The position numbers and the translations under genes were made by a program. Of a DNA stretch of 64,000 bases, positions 25,075 through 36,046 are shown in pieces (the first letter of the stretch is position 1; each line of letters opens with the position of its first letter). The stretch comes from Coenobita brevimanus (taxonomy: Eukaryota > Arthropoda > Malacostraca > Decapoda > Coenobitidae). The notes under the pieces were generated by a model. The model was not told the DNA's origin, ran no database searches, and was given only the letters and a program-made list of their open reading frames with translations. Location: NCBI GenBank assembly GCA_032717465.1, contig CM064655.1, positions 22,972,603 through 23,036,602 on the forward strand, given 5' to 3'.

Positions 25075-25982
25075 TGTGAAAAATGTTAAGTAATTCTAGT
25101 AAACAAATCGGGGCCCTCTTTCTGGGCACCAAAATGTGAGAAATGTTTAATGTATCCAAGTCGGTATCCCTGCCGGGACACCGCTATGCAAGAATTTTCT
25201 CGGTACACAACTCGTAGGTCGTTACCTTCCCTAAAGTTGTCTAAGTAAATCAAACAAGTCTCATAGAGTTAGGTGAAACGTAATTAAATTTAACTCACCT
25301 ACAATACTATCTTCTAATCTATCCCTTCGCTAATCCCCCCTTGAATTGGCCAATTCGTAAAGGTTACTTAGCTATATGAAGAGGGAGTGATCGTTAACCG
25401 ATGACGATGAGGCTGCCTGGTATAGTTGCTTGGGGAAGCAAGCGTCCTTATGGTGTGTATGTACAACCTTGCTAACTCCACGAGAGCTAGGAGCAGAGTG
25501 AGAACGCGGCAAGCCCCAACACTTTCATCGCATTGTGGGTTGCCAACTCTTATTTAATTACAGTACTAAATACAGTTAAATTACATCATAATATGTACAG
25601 GGCAAATCTAACAAATTAATCTTAGTTCCACTTAAACTAAAGTTAGACCAAATATTCCCTTTAACTATGTAAATATCTTAATTCCACATCTGCCTTAACA
25701 GGGGAATCTTTCCCTGCTTGCCACGTCACCTATCGTGCAGACTCAGCTTAGGTCAGTGGAAAATACCACATAATTACATGTATTTACAATGCATAGTTGT
25801 CCACGGGGGTTAAATGCAGTAGCATTTTATTTATCAATAACAAGAATTATTAAAGAGAACGTCGTTTCTGGGTTATTAAAACCACTTGAATAATTAACAG
25901 TCTCTACATTCTCTGCCTTTAACCAGGGATAACTATGATAAATTTAGAGAGCGCAACTGCTCTGGGGAAAATATTTCCCACA
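25075..25982 (-). repeat. BEL 5' LTR (right)
   Basis: 908 bp, TG...CA, pairs with 18073-18984. The internal GGGCACCAAAATGTGAGAAA segment at about 25125-25145 duplicates the primer-site/LTR boundary. Confidence 0.95.
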
Positions 25983-25987
25983 GTAAG
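25983..25987. repeat. Target-site duplication GTAAG (right copy)
   Basis: Matches 18068-18072 exactly. Confidence 0.9.
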
Positions 25988-26130
25988 TGTTACTACAATT
26001 GCCAAAATACCACATAAACTACAAACAGAAAAGCAAATTGTTGTCTCCACAAGCTAGTGGCATGGCACATCATATCATCGACCGCAGCATGACCGGATTC
26101 AATGTCAGGACTGCAATTATTACAATTATG
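25988..26130 (+). other. Interior of outer element, right part, before the tandem array
   Basis: Unique, non-coding. It continues the sequence that stops at 18072. Confidence 0.5.
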
Positions 26131-26616
26131 TAACTACAAACAATATGTAACAATTATGTAACAGTTGCATTAACAAGATGTAACTTTTATGTAGCTTTAA
26201 CTACAATTATGTAACTACAAACAATAAGTAACAATTATGTAACAGTTGCATTAACAAGATGTAACTTTTATGTAGCTTTAACTACAATTATGTAACTACA
26301 AACAATAAGTAACAATTATGTAACAGTTGCATTAACAAGATGTAACTTTTATGTAACTTTAACTACAATTATGTAACTACAAACAATATGTAACAATTAT
26401 GTAACAGTTACATTAACAAGATGTAACTTTTATGTAACTTTAACTACAATTATGTAACTACAAACAATATGTAACAATTATGTAACAGTTGCATTAACAA
26501 GATGTAATCTTTATGTAACTTTAACTACAATTATGTAACTACAAACAATATGTAACAATTATGTAACAGTTGCATTAACAAGATGTAACTTTTATGTAAC
26601 TTTAACTACAATTATA
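26131..26616 (+). repeat. Tandem array, six units of 81 bp
   Basis: Units begin at 26131, 26212, 26293, 26374, 26455 and 26536, each with TAACTACAAACAATA and TGTAACAATTATGTAACAG. They differ by only a few bases. The array decays from 26617 into scattered ACAATTATGTAAC words up to about 26850. Confidence 0.92.
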
Positions 26617-27148
26617 AGGCCAACACAATTATGTAACAGTTGCATTAACAAAATGTAACTACAATTATAAGGCCAACACAATTATGCATTACCACAATAT
26701 TATGTAACAATTCATAAAATGTTACAATTATGTATTACTACAATGTTACTACCATGTAACAATTACAATACAATTATGTAACAATTCACATTGTTACAAT
26801 TATGTATTACCACAATTCTGTATTACCAGAATCATCTCACAAGTTAGGTGAAATATTAGACATTACTAAATGGATAACTCAATATGTAATGTATAACCTA
26901 GCAGTATTACCATTGCACAATGATATGCATATGTCTGTTATACATACACATCTTACAAAATGTCATACAACAACCATTGCATTTATTCAAATATGTATAC
27001 AACTTGTTTAAAATGTAATATTACTAGATCATTGCAATTTACTATGAATATTATATGTATACAATATCATAATCAATATTATGTACAAATAGATTAGCAT
27101 ATGTCAATGATTGCTGTCAAAGGACCTTCAGCAGCGCGGCCGAGCATA
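26617..27148 (+). other. Interior of outer element, decayed repeat and AT-rich DNA
   Basis: Degenerate ACAATTATGTAAC words, then AT-rich sequence up to the right direct repeat. No coding recognised. Confidence 0.5.
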
Positions 27149-28481
27149 TGTTAGGACTCCATATTATAATTACAAATCATAATAGATAAATAGATAAATA
27201 GATAGATAGTGAGACAGATAGAAGCAGGAAGTCAGATGATGAGAAGGTATTGTGTCTGCAAGAATCGAGCAATGCTAAACATGCTTAACTCAAGGAATGC
27301 TTTATAGGCACACGACAGCGCCTCGTGACCATACACACACATACACACATACTCACACACAGGCTTCTAGAACTTTCCAACCACAGTGTAACACACGTGA
27401 CACGACCCCTGCTACACCAGAATTTAGGAAGCAGAGGCAGAATGAAGCTAGCCATAGAACAGGCAGGTAGTAGGGAGAAAGGCTTAGCAACTTGGAAGAG
27501 AGAGAGAGAGAGCGAGACAGGGAGGTAGCTAGAGGGACTCTACTTGTACTTCACTCATGTGTGAGAGACTTTGTTAATATTCCAAGACAAATAAAAATAG
27601 TCCCATACTATTCTTTACCTCTCCTGTCACTGAATGACAAAGGGAACCAAGATTTTCTACTTACAAAACTACTCAAGTATAACAACCGCTCGTCCACAAG
27701 TTCAATATATATACAAAACTCCACTACAAGTTTAAACAAAGTTTTTTAAAGACATTTGGTAGCAGCGAACGTATACGAACCTCGTCTTCGAATCAACAGT
27801 GAATTTCTACAAAAGCAGTCGACACTCTACAAGATTAGCTTCAGTTCTACAATGAATTCCTATAAAATACAAGCCCACGAGTGTACAATTGATTCTTCAT
27901 TATGAAGAGTGAAAAAAAAAAAAAACTCTCACAACCAACAACTCACAACCAGCTCCTGACAGTTCTCACCAACCCCCCCTCCGTCTCCATGATCATCACG
28001 CTGATGTAGAAGTGATCACACGACGCCTTGCCAGTAGTTTAACAAAGTACTGATACAAGCAATATTGCAATTTCTACGACGAACCAACGAACTACAACCA
28101 TCTACAATCAACTACAAGTAACAACTCTATGAGTCGTCTGTATAATCTTCTACACGCACCTACAAGTAGCGGCAGTCTTCATCCTACAACGAGTAAATCA
28201 CAAGAAAAAAGGACCGAGAATACACCAAGAAAGAAAAACAAAACAAACAAACGAAGAGTGAGATACGACTCACAACTCACAACCACCAGACCTCACCCTC
28301 CTCTCTCTGCTACATCCACCCAACCTCCACCGCTGACGCAGGAGTGAAGAGGTCAAGACAACGAAGCGAATACCAAGCCCACATTCACAACTCATCTTAC
28401 TCACTCATCTTCACTCAAGTTACTCAGTGCTACTCATTTACTCACCACAGCTACCAGTGTGAGAAGTATGGAGTCCTAACA
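27149..28481 (+). repeat. Right 1.3-kb direct repeat
   Basis: Starts TGTTAGGACTCCATA and ends TATGGAGTCCTAACA, a perfect 15-bp inverse. It matches 15796-17111 except for its last 14 bp and small differences. Confidence 0.82.
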
Positions 28482-28485
28482 TGAA

Positions 28486-29395
28486 CATTTTCCTCTTCCA
28501 TAATGGCACAGTAAGTAAATTAAAATGAACACAATTGAACATCATGAGTGGAGGACCAGCGAGAGAAATGATGCCAGAAGCAACGGGAAGTGGCATCGTA
28601 TTTTAGTGGTAATGAGGGTGGTGGTGATGACTGGGCGTGGTGATGAGGGCCCAGATGGAACGATGGTTGATGGCTGTATTACTGGGAACGGTGGTGGTGA
28701 GTGAGGACTGTGGTGATGATAGTGATGGTGAGTAAGGATTGTGGCGATGACAGTTATGGTGAGTGACAATTGTGGTGGTGATGGGGAGGTGAATGGTGGT
28801 GATGGAAGTGTAAGTTGTAGAAAATGCTGATGACTGTGGTGACAATGGGAAAGATAATGATTCTGGCAGTGATGGCGACGACGACGACGACAACGATGAT
28901 GATGATGATGATGATATTTTGTCTCTGGCCTATTTGTATTCATTTTCTTTAACTTATTTACTTTATCCTCTATCTTTCCACAAAAAAAAAAAATAAAAAG
29001 GGGGGGAATGGGTACTTTTTCAGAGTACCTTTCCCACGTCATTTCAATATACTTTCATCTTTTTTACCCTTTTTCTGATATGTAAAGATGATTTTCCAAA
29101 ACTCTTATCGCCTCATCACACCCCCATTTAAATTTTTCATATTCATTTCAACCTTTTTTTCCATTTCTTGCTCATTCTTTGTAAGTCCAAGCTCTTTTTT
29201 TTCACACATTTTCTAATACTATTCTTTTTTTTTTTTCCAACCCATTTATGATGTTGACAATATTATTCATGCGTCTACTCCCTTTTCATTACTCTCCACA
29301 CTTTTTTAAAACGATCTGATATCCCTTTTCATCAATTATTCACATTTATATTTATTCACTTTCACATAAACATCTTTCCCACGACCCTTCACATT
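28486..29395. other. Unassigned, with GTGGTGATG-type repeat
   Basis: Irregular GGTGATGG/GATGAT words from about 28610 to 28916, ending in a GAC/GAT run. A T-rich stretch follows. No gene. Confidence 0.6.
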
Positions 29396-29403
29396 TTTTA
29401 GAG
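29396..29403. repeat. 8-bp target-site duplication TTTTAGAG (left)
   Basis: Identical to 33717-33724. Confidence 0.9.
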
Positions 29404-29465
29404 CAGTGGTTCTTAACCTATGGGTCGCGACCCAAATTTGGGTCGCCAAGCCATTTGGAATGGGT
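29404..29465 (+). repeat. hAT left terminal inverted repeat and subterminal motifs
   Basis: CAGTGGTTCTTAAC is followed by the palindrome GGGTCGCGACCC and two GGGTCGCC copies. Confidence 0.88.
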
Positions 29466-29556
29466 CGCCAAGAGACAAATATATTACTGATATTATTAAT
29501 GTTGTATACTATTACTTTTTAACATATTATCGTACTTGTCGATACTTCACACTTTA

Positions 29557-29561
<5 letters not shown>

Positions 29562-29604
<43 letters not shown>
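29562..29604. repeat. CT microsatellite inside hAT
   Basis: Uninterrupted CT run in the 5' region of the element. Confidence 0.9.
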
Positions 29605-29608
<4 letters not shown>

Positions 29609-29740
29609 CAATAGGCGATTGCATTTGGCTTAAAAAAAAAGATTATTACCATGCACACAACTGAGAGTAGCGTACCGGTACTGTACATCTTATATTTTAA
29701 AACTTAACCGTTTTCATTTCGGAGTAATGATGCCCAGCTC

Positions 29741-30840
29741 ATGGCTTACGTACGGTACCGAGGTCTAGAAGACATGGAAGAGGAATTTCTGTTCTGTCGG
29801 CCATTACACACGACCACAACCGGAGAAGATATTTTCAGCACTGTGGACTCATTCTTCAAGGAAGCAGGGCTTCATTGGAATCAGTGTTTTATGTCTGTTG
29901 TGATTGTGCACCAGCAATGCTGAGAGTACGTCATGGCTTCATTGCTAGAGTTAAAGAAGAAAATCCATTCGTGCTGATTGTTCACTGTCTCCTTCACCGT
30001 GAGAATCTTGCTTCTCAGGGGTTGTCACTTGAGTTACAGAAAGTGATGAAGGAAGTCATCCAGGTAGTCAGTTTCATTAATCTAGGGCTGTGCCCTCCAG
30101 GATCATCAGTCGGATGTGTTTTGATTTTGGTTCAGAACATGTACACTTGTTGTACCACTCTAAGGTTAGGTGGCTGTCACGAGGAAGGGTGCTCCAACGG
30201 TTGCCTGAAATGCGGAACGAGACTGAGATATTTCTAGCAAAAAAGAATCATTCACTGGCCCCAAAGATTCTCTGATTCAAAGTAGGTGATGCAAATGGCT
30301 TATCTTGCAGATACCTTTGCTGAGATTAACGCCTTGAACATTTCAATGCAAGGTCACGATCAGACATTTGTTGGGCTGTCAGAGAAGGCAACTGCATTCA
30401 AGGGGAAACTGAAGCTGTGGAAGAGTAAAACTGAGACTGGGAAGACTGCGTCGTTCCATCTTTGAGTGAATTTCTGGAAGACAAAAATTTTCTCTCATCC
30501 AGGTCCAAAGCATCATTGTGGAACATATCTCCAGACTAATCGAAGAGTTTTTCACTACATTCCTGAGAATGTGATGAAATATGCCTGGTAAGAAATCCCT
30601 TCAGCATTGAAGCTGAAGACTGACCTGACGAGATTTCGAACATCAGCTACCTCCAGGAGCAGCTCATCGAGGTTCAGAATGATGAAACACTTCGTTATGA
30701 TTTCAGGAAACAAAACGAATCACTGAGCTCATTCTGGATCAGAGTTTACAAAGAAAAGAATATTTATGGAGGTGAAGCCCTGAAAGCACTCCTTCCCTTT
30801 GCTACAACTCATCTGTGTGAGACAGGATTTTCTGCACTCA
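29741..30840 (+). pseudogene. hAT transposase, middle and start of dimerisation domain (broken)
   Basis: Homology-like blocks run in order but across several frames: AYVRYRGLEDMEEEFLFC, CAPAMLRVRHGFIARVKEEN, IVHCLLHRENLASQ, VRWLSRGRVLQRLPEMR, MAYLADTFAEINALNISMQG, and FATTHLCETGFSAL at the end. These match the catalytic and C-terminal dimerisation regions of ZBED/GTF2IRD2-type hAT transposases. Stops and frameshifts separate the blocks. The final block is cut at 30841 by the nested LINE. Confidence 0.88.
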
Positions 30841-30841
30841 T
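30835..30841. repeat. 7-bp target-site duplication CACTCAT of the nested LINE (left)
   Basis: Same 7 bases at 33242-33248. Counting only one copy, the transposase frame would continue across the insertion point. Confidence 0.85.
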
Positions 30842-33241
30842 CTATCTATCTATATACCTAGGCTGCTTCCCCCAAGGAAACGGAGGTAGCCGAGACAGGA
30901 CGACACACTCCCCATTTACTCATCCATTCAAACACATTCATTCGCATCTTAGCCCCAAAGGGGAGAACGGACAGATCTTCACCGCACCACACCGCACAAG
31001 GGTCAACTGCGCAATGCAATCAGTGACATCCGCAGCAGGGCCCAACAGCAGAACTGGTTTACCCCTGCCACATCATAACAGACCCATCCCCTTACCCGCA
31101 CCTGACCTGACTAGCTGATCAGACCAAATGCGGGAGAATATCCCCTCAGGGCTGCGTCATCACTTATTCATTCACAATTTCTCTCCATTTATTTCTGTCA
31201 CGCACAGCCACTCTTCCTTGCTCAACAGACATCCCTCTCGCATCCAGCACTCTCTTCACACTGTCCATCCATCCTATTCGTGGTCTTCCTCTCAGCCTTA
31301 CACCTCTCACATCAGATCTAGTTATCTTTTTCACCAATCGCTCATTATCCATTCTCTCCATATGCCCAAACCATCGCAACACCCTCTGCTCAACTCTACC
31401 AGCCATCTCCTGAACAACTCCAGTTCTCCTTCGCACTTCATCATTTCGCACCCGATCCATACGCGTCACTCCACAGATACTCCTCAGACACCTCATCTCC
31501 ATTACATTCAAACTTTTCCTCTCTGCTACACCCATATTCCATGTTTCAGCCCCATATAACGCAGTCGGTACCACAACACCCTCATACAGCCTTCTCTTTA
31601 CATCCATTCTAAGTGAACGACATTTAAACACTTTTTTCATTCCTCCCAGCACCTTTCCTACTTCATTTATTCTAAACTTCACTTCTGCATCAATTCTTCC
31701 ATCCACAGCAACATGTGACCCTAGATATTTAAAACAATCTACCTCCTCAAGCAACTCACCATTCAAAACTATATTCATCCCCCTACCATCTATCAACCTC
31801 GTACACTTCATCACTTTACTCTTATTCTCATTTACTTTCAATTTCCTCCTTTCACACACCCTTCCAAACTCCTCTACCAACTGTCTCAATCTTTCCTCTG
31901 AATCAGTCACCAGCGCAGTATCATCTGCAAACAGCAGCTGCTTTAGATTCCACTCTCCACCATCAACATTCACCAGACTCAGACCTCCACCTAAAACTCT
32001 TGCATTCACCTCCCTTACAACACCATCCATGTAAATATTAAACAACCAAGGTGACATCACACATCCCTGTCGCAGCCCCACTCTCACAGGAAACCAATCA
32101 CTCACAGCATTTCCCACTCTTACACACGCTCTACTATTTACATAAAAACTTTTCACCCCTTTTAGTAACCTACCATCAAGTCCATACAATCTTAAAACAG
32201 TCCACAAAGCCTCCCTATCAATTCTATCATACGCTTTCTCTAAATCCATAAATGCCCAAACACATCCTTGCCTTTCGCTAAATACTTTTCACACACTTGT
32301 CTCACAGCAAACACCTGATCAACGCATCCCCTCCCTCTCCTAAAGCCACACTGCTCGTCACCAATCATTCCCTCTGTACCCTCTCTAACTCTCATAATTA
32401 ACACTCTATCATACACCTTACCTACAACACTCAACAGACTTATACCCCTAAAGCTAGTACATTCATACTTATCACCCTTGCCTTTATACAACGGGACCAC
32501 ACAAGCACTTGCCCAGTCAATTGGCACCATACCTTTCTCAAAGCACACATTCAACAATCTTACTAACCAGTCAACAATAGTCACTCCACCACCCTTCAGG
32601 CATTCCACAGCACACCCATCCATACCTGCAGCTTTCCCTGTTTTCATCTCCTTTACTGCCTTCTCCACTTCCTCCTTCGTGATCAAAGAATCATTCAACT
32701 CTCCAACACATTTATTCCTTGCACCCTTCCATCCACCCCAATCTCAGCCACTCTTTCCTCCTCTACATTTAACAATCTTTCAAAATACTCTGCCCATCTC
32801 TTCCTTACTGCATCCATCTCAGTTAATATCCTTCCATCCTCTGCTTTTACTCGTTCTTCCTTCCCAGACTCTCCCTTTCGCACCCTTTTCACCTCCTTCC
32901 AAAACATTTTCTTATTCTGTTGAAAATTCTCTGTCAGCCGCCTACCCCACCTCTCATCTGCTGCCACTTTAGCATCACGCACAGCCCTTCTCGCTCTATT
33001 CCTCTTCTCCTTATATCTTTCATATGACATCTCATCCTTCCTCTGCAGCCACACTTCATATGCACGTCTCTTCTCAGCCACAGCCATACTTACTTCCTCG
33101 CACCACCATTCACTTCCTTTTCTTACACCACCACCCACACGTCTCACACCACACACCTCTTCTGCATGCCCCACCACAGCACTCTTAAACAACTGCCATT
33201 CCTCCTCCACGCTGCCATTTTCCCGATCTTTCACTGCGTTC
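30842..33241 (-). mobile_element. 5'-truncated non-LTR retrotransposon (LINE) nested in hAT
   Basis: Minus-strand insertion of 2.4 kb. Its 3' end carries a short TAGATAGA-type tail (plus-strand CTATCTATCTATATA at 30842), a 3' UTR to about 31163, then reverse-transcriptase coding to the truncated 5' end at 33241. It is flanked by the 7-bp duplication CACTCAT. No endonuclease domain is present, consistent with 5' truncation during target-primed reverse transcription. A microsatellite tail instead of poly-A is common in several LINE clades. I did not assign a clade. Confidence 0.9.
31164..33241 (-). pseudogene. LINE reverse transcriptase (ORF2 fragment, two frameshifts)
   Basis: Three consecutive frames. 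33234-32695: linker before RT (QKRDEMSYERYKEKRNRAR type, and RWAEYFERLLN). 32698-32240: RT fingers with KTGKAAGMDGCAVECLK and PLYKGKGDKYECTSFRGISL. 32249-31164: MDLEKAYDRIDREALW, LRQGCVMSPWLFNIYMD, the catalytic FADDTALV, the thumb, and the C-terminal RWFGHMERM and RLRGRPRIGWMD motifs. The frame changes near 32710 and near 32245. The second is explained by loss of one base in a short T/G run. Enzyme role: copying LINE RNA into DNA at the nicked target. This copy is dead. Confidence 0.93.
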
Positions 33242-33360
33242 CACTCATAAAGTACAGAAACCGTCTACAACCAGAGCATGACCTAAGATGCAGTCTGTCA
33301 TCTAAATCACCCCGGTTTGAGAAGCTGATTGAAACTTTTCAGTGCCAGGGATCTCACTGA
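33242..33360 (+). pseudogene. hAT transposase C-terminal end, displaced by the LINE
   Basis: KYRNRLQPEHDLRCSLSS and SPRFEKLIETFQCQGSH then TGA at 33358-33360. This is the usual tail of hAT dimerisation domains of this branch and continues the frame cut at 30841. Confidence 0.85.
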
Positions 33361-33716
33361 TTATAGTACTTTATGTCTCAGACAACATCCAAAATAGTGA
33401 CTTTCTCCTTAATGGTCAGAGTAAATAGGTGTATCATGAACATGAATGAATTATTTTGATTTTCTGATCTTCGATTTATTTTTTTCCTGCCAAAATGTGT
33501 TGATATTTTAGTTCTTAAGAAGTACATATAATAAAAATGAAATTTATTTATTATGACATCAATAAAATATTGAAATATTACTTTGGTTTTAGTCACATGA
33601 TATGACACATATGTTTGTTTCAGTTCTGGTGCAGAGTAAGTTTACGAGAGTTTGGGTCGCCATATAGACCATCTTATGGATTTTGGGTCGCCAAGAAAAA
33701 AGATTAAGAACCACTG
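33361..33716 (+). other. hAT 3' untranslated region and right terminal repeat
   Basis: AT-rich. It ends with GGGTCGCC copies near 33653 and 33685 and the inverted end AAGAACCACTG at 33716. Confidence 0.8.
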
Positions 33717-33724
33717 TTTTAGAG
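33717..33724. repeat. 8-bp target-site duplication TTTTAGAG (right)
   Basis: Matches 29396-29403. Confidence 0.9.
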
Positions 33725-34140
33725 GATCAAATACCCTTTACCACATTTCCACACCAGTTTTTCACAACCATTCCCCGTTTTTACTATTTCACAATGCCCT
33801 CTTCATTCCCCCCCCCCTCTCTCTCTCTCTCTCTTTCACACGCTTTATGATGTTCGACACCTTATCCACTTAATTCCTAAACTCCTTTCCTCTTTTTACC
33901 ATATATCTTTTTCATTTCTTTTTCGTCTTTTTCATTTCCTATTTCACAATGCCCTCTTCATTTCACCACCATCTTCCCACAGTCTCTTCGTCCTCAGATT
34001 TTTTTTTTTTTTTTTTTTTTTAACTCTACCATTTTTACAAGTCATTTCTTTCTCCCATATTTTTCTCGTATTATTCCTTGACCCCTCCATCCCCCTTCCA
34101 TATTTCTTCTACCCCCCGTCACTCTCTTTCCCGCCCTCTC
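33725..34140. other. Unassigned, T/C-rich, with CT and poly-T runs
   Basis: CT run at about 33810-33833. Poly-T at about 33999-34020. A CACAATGCCCTCTTCATT segment occurs twice (near 33791 and 33945). Confidence 0.6.
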
Positions 34141-34144
34141 TTGC

Positions 34145-34970
34145 CTCTTTCCTCGCGTGACAGAGAGGAGGAGGAAGAAGAGAGAGGGAAGGGAAGGGAG
34201 GGAATGGAGAGAGAGGAAGAGAGAGGGAAGGAGGAGAAAGGAAAGAAGGAGAGGTGTGACTTTCAGAGGAAGTTGAAGGAGGAGGGAAGGGAAGAGATAC
34301 GGAAGAATTGTAAGGAAAAGAGATGGAGGGAGTGCCAGAAGGGGGAGTGAGAGATGAAGTAAGAGGGGAAGAAGAAAGAAGTGGACAGAAGGGTAGGAAC
34401 AGGAGAAAAGAAGGGGATTGGAAGGAAATGAAGCGAAGGGAGGAGGGATGACCAGGAATTAGGTAAGGGGAGAAATGAAGGGGATTGGAGAGATGAGGAG
34501 AGAAGGGAGAGACGGGAAGGGAAATGGTAAGGGATGAAGGAAAGGAAAAGGTCAGAGGAGAGTGAAAGAGAAAAGGAGAGGGGAAAAGATGAGGGAAGAT
34601 GGGTATAGATGGGAAAATGTTGGTTGAGAGGACAGTGTAGAGGAAGTAAGGGTAAGTGAGAGAAAAAGGGCGGGGAAGGAGGGGAAGATGAGGAAGGGGA
34701 GAGATGAAGGAAGAGATGACGATGGGGGAAAGGGAAGAAGGGGAAGGAGAAAGAAAAATCGTGGATGGGTGGGGTGGGAAAACAAGGAAACCGTGGGGAG
34801 AAGAGGAAGAGGGAAGGAGGAAACATGGATAAAAGAGGAGAAAGGCATAAATGAGAAAGGGGGGAGGGGAGAAAGGCATCCGTGAGAGAGGGAAAGGGAG
34901 ACGAGGGGAGGGAAACGAGGTGAGAGAAGGAGGTGAAGTGAGGGAAGGGGGTGGGGGTAGCGTGGGAGAC
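34145..34970 (+). repeat. Purine-rich tract, ~0.8 kb
   Basis: Nearly all A/G on the plus strand, in GGAGAAGGGAAGG-like irregular words. Long serine/proline/leucine minus-strand open frames here are artefacts. Confidence 0.85.
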
Positions 34971-35297
34971 AACTGGCCTGGTCTGACATCCACCTTGTTT
35001 GAGTGCTGAGATAACACCTCTTCTTCGACTTTTCCCTCTCTCTCTTTCCTTGACTCTCTTTCCTCTTCCTCCTCCTCCTCCTCCTCCTCCTCCTCAATTC
35101 ATCTTCCTCTCTCTCTTCTTCATTCTTTTTTTTTTATCCTCCCTCTTCTTGACTCTTCCTTTTTTTTCCTCTTCTCGATTCTTCCTTCCTTTCTCTTCCT
35201 CTCCCATTCCCGTCCTCCTCACCCGATTCTTCACTCATCTTCAGTTCCTCTTCTTCCCTCTTCCTCTTTTCCTTTAATACGTCTGTCTGTCTGTCTA

Positions 35298-35369
<72 letters not shown>

Positions 35370-35872
35370 GTATAGACAGATAGACCGACAGATAGGCTGA
35401 CATAGAAAGAGAGACAGACAAACAGACAGATACACAGTGAAAATGACTTATACAGACAAACAGATATAAGACAGATAGACAGGCAGAAATACATGAAGAG
35501 ACAAACAGACAGTAAGACACAGACTCTCCCTTTCCTCCTCCTCCTCTCTTCTTTCCTCCTTTCTCACTTCCTCTGTTTTTTTTCCTCCTCTTCTGTTTCT
35601 TCCTCCTCTCTTTCTTCTCCTCCTCTGTCTCTATTTTTCCCTCCCTATTAATTTTTCTTGCCTCTCCTTTGCCTCTCCCCATTGTCTTTCCTTATTCATA
35701 CATTTTCTTCCGTATTTTACCCCAAACTTTTTCATTCTGTCCTATAAATTCCCTCTTCCTTTTACCTCCACAATTCTCCCTCCTTCCTCTTTGGTCTTCC
35801 TGTTTCCTTTTATCCCTTTATTTCTCACTTCTTGTCTTTTATCTTCATGGCCTCCCTTTCATCATCCATCTG

Positions 35873-35904
<32 letters not shown>

Positions 35905-36012
35905 TTATTTTCATGTCCTTTTCATCATCCACCTGCTCTCTGTCTGTTTGTCTGTCTGTCTGTCTTTCTCATCTATTATCTTCATGTCCTCCTTTTCATC
36001 ATCCATCTGCTC

Positions 36013-36046
<34 letters not shown>

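Larger units (their letters stand above)
18073..25982 (-). mobile_element. BEL/Pao LTR retrotransposon, structurally complete, coding region decayed
   Basis: A 7.9-kb element read on the minus strand: 5' LTR at 25075-25982, primer binding site, leader with a short ORF, gag, protease, reverse transcriptase, RNase H, integrase, and 3' LTR at 18073-18984. LTR ends are TG...CA and the flanking 5-bp duplication GTAAG is perfect. By eye the two LTRs differ at about 15-20 positions plus a few small indels, so the insertion is not recent. The three-knuckle gag, the protein order and the DUF5641-like integrase tail all fit BEL/Pao. The coding region carries one nonsense codon in gag, six in pol and two frameshifts, so this copy cannot make its proteins. 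Confidence 0.95.
15796..28481 (+). mobile_element. Putative non-autonomous LTR-like element (outer host of the BEL insertion)
   Basis: Two direct repeats of about 1.3 kb (15796-17111 and 27149-28467/28481) bracket this unit. The unit begins TGTTAGGACTCCATA and ends with the exact inverse, TATGGAGTCCTAACA. The four bases outside each end are TGAA (15792-15795 and 28482-28485), a plausible target duplication. Leaving out the nested BEL element and one copy of its target site, the interior is about 2.1 kb with no recognised polymerase or integrase. The 15-bp inverse end is present only on the right repeat. The left repeat instead runs into different sequence at 17112, which is odd for paired LTRs. 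Orientation is nominal. Confidence 0.55.
29404..33716 (+). mobile_element. hAT transposon, internally deleted, carrying a nested LINE
   Basis: The ends are CAGTGGTTCTTAAC (29404) and the inverse GATTAAGAACCACTG (ending 33716), with a perfect 8-bp duplication TTTTAGAG outside. Both features are diagnostic of hAT. Subterminal GGGTCGCC words recur at both ends. The transposase on the plus strand resembles the ZBED5/EPM2AIP1/GTF2IRD2-related hAT branch. Only about 340 bp lies between the left end and the first recognisable transposase codons, so the BED finger and N-terminal part are missing. The last coding segment is separated by a 2.4-kb LINE. Not autonomous. Confidence 0.93.

Noticed and set aside
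34109..35017. 302-codon minus-strand open frame
   Set aside because: Low-complexity proline/serine/leucine translation of a purine-rich tract, with no domain.
35280..36043. CRISPR-like array from repeated CTGT and CATCATCCATC segments
   Set aside because: No regular unique spacers; these are eukaryotic microsatellites and short duplications.
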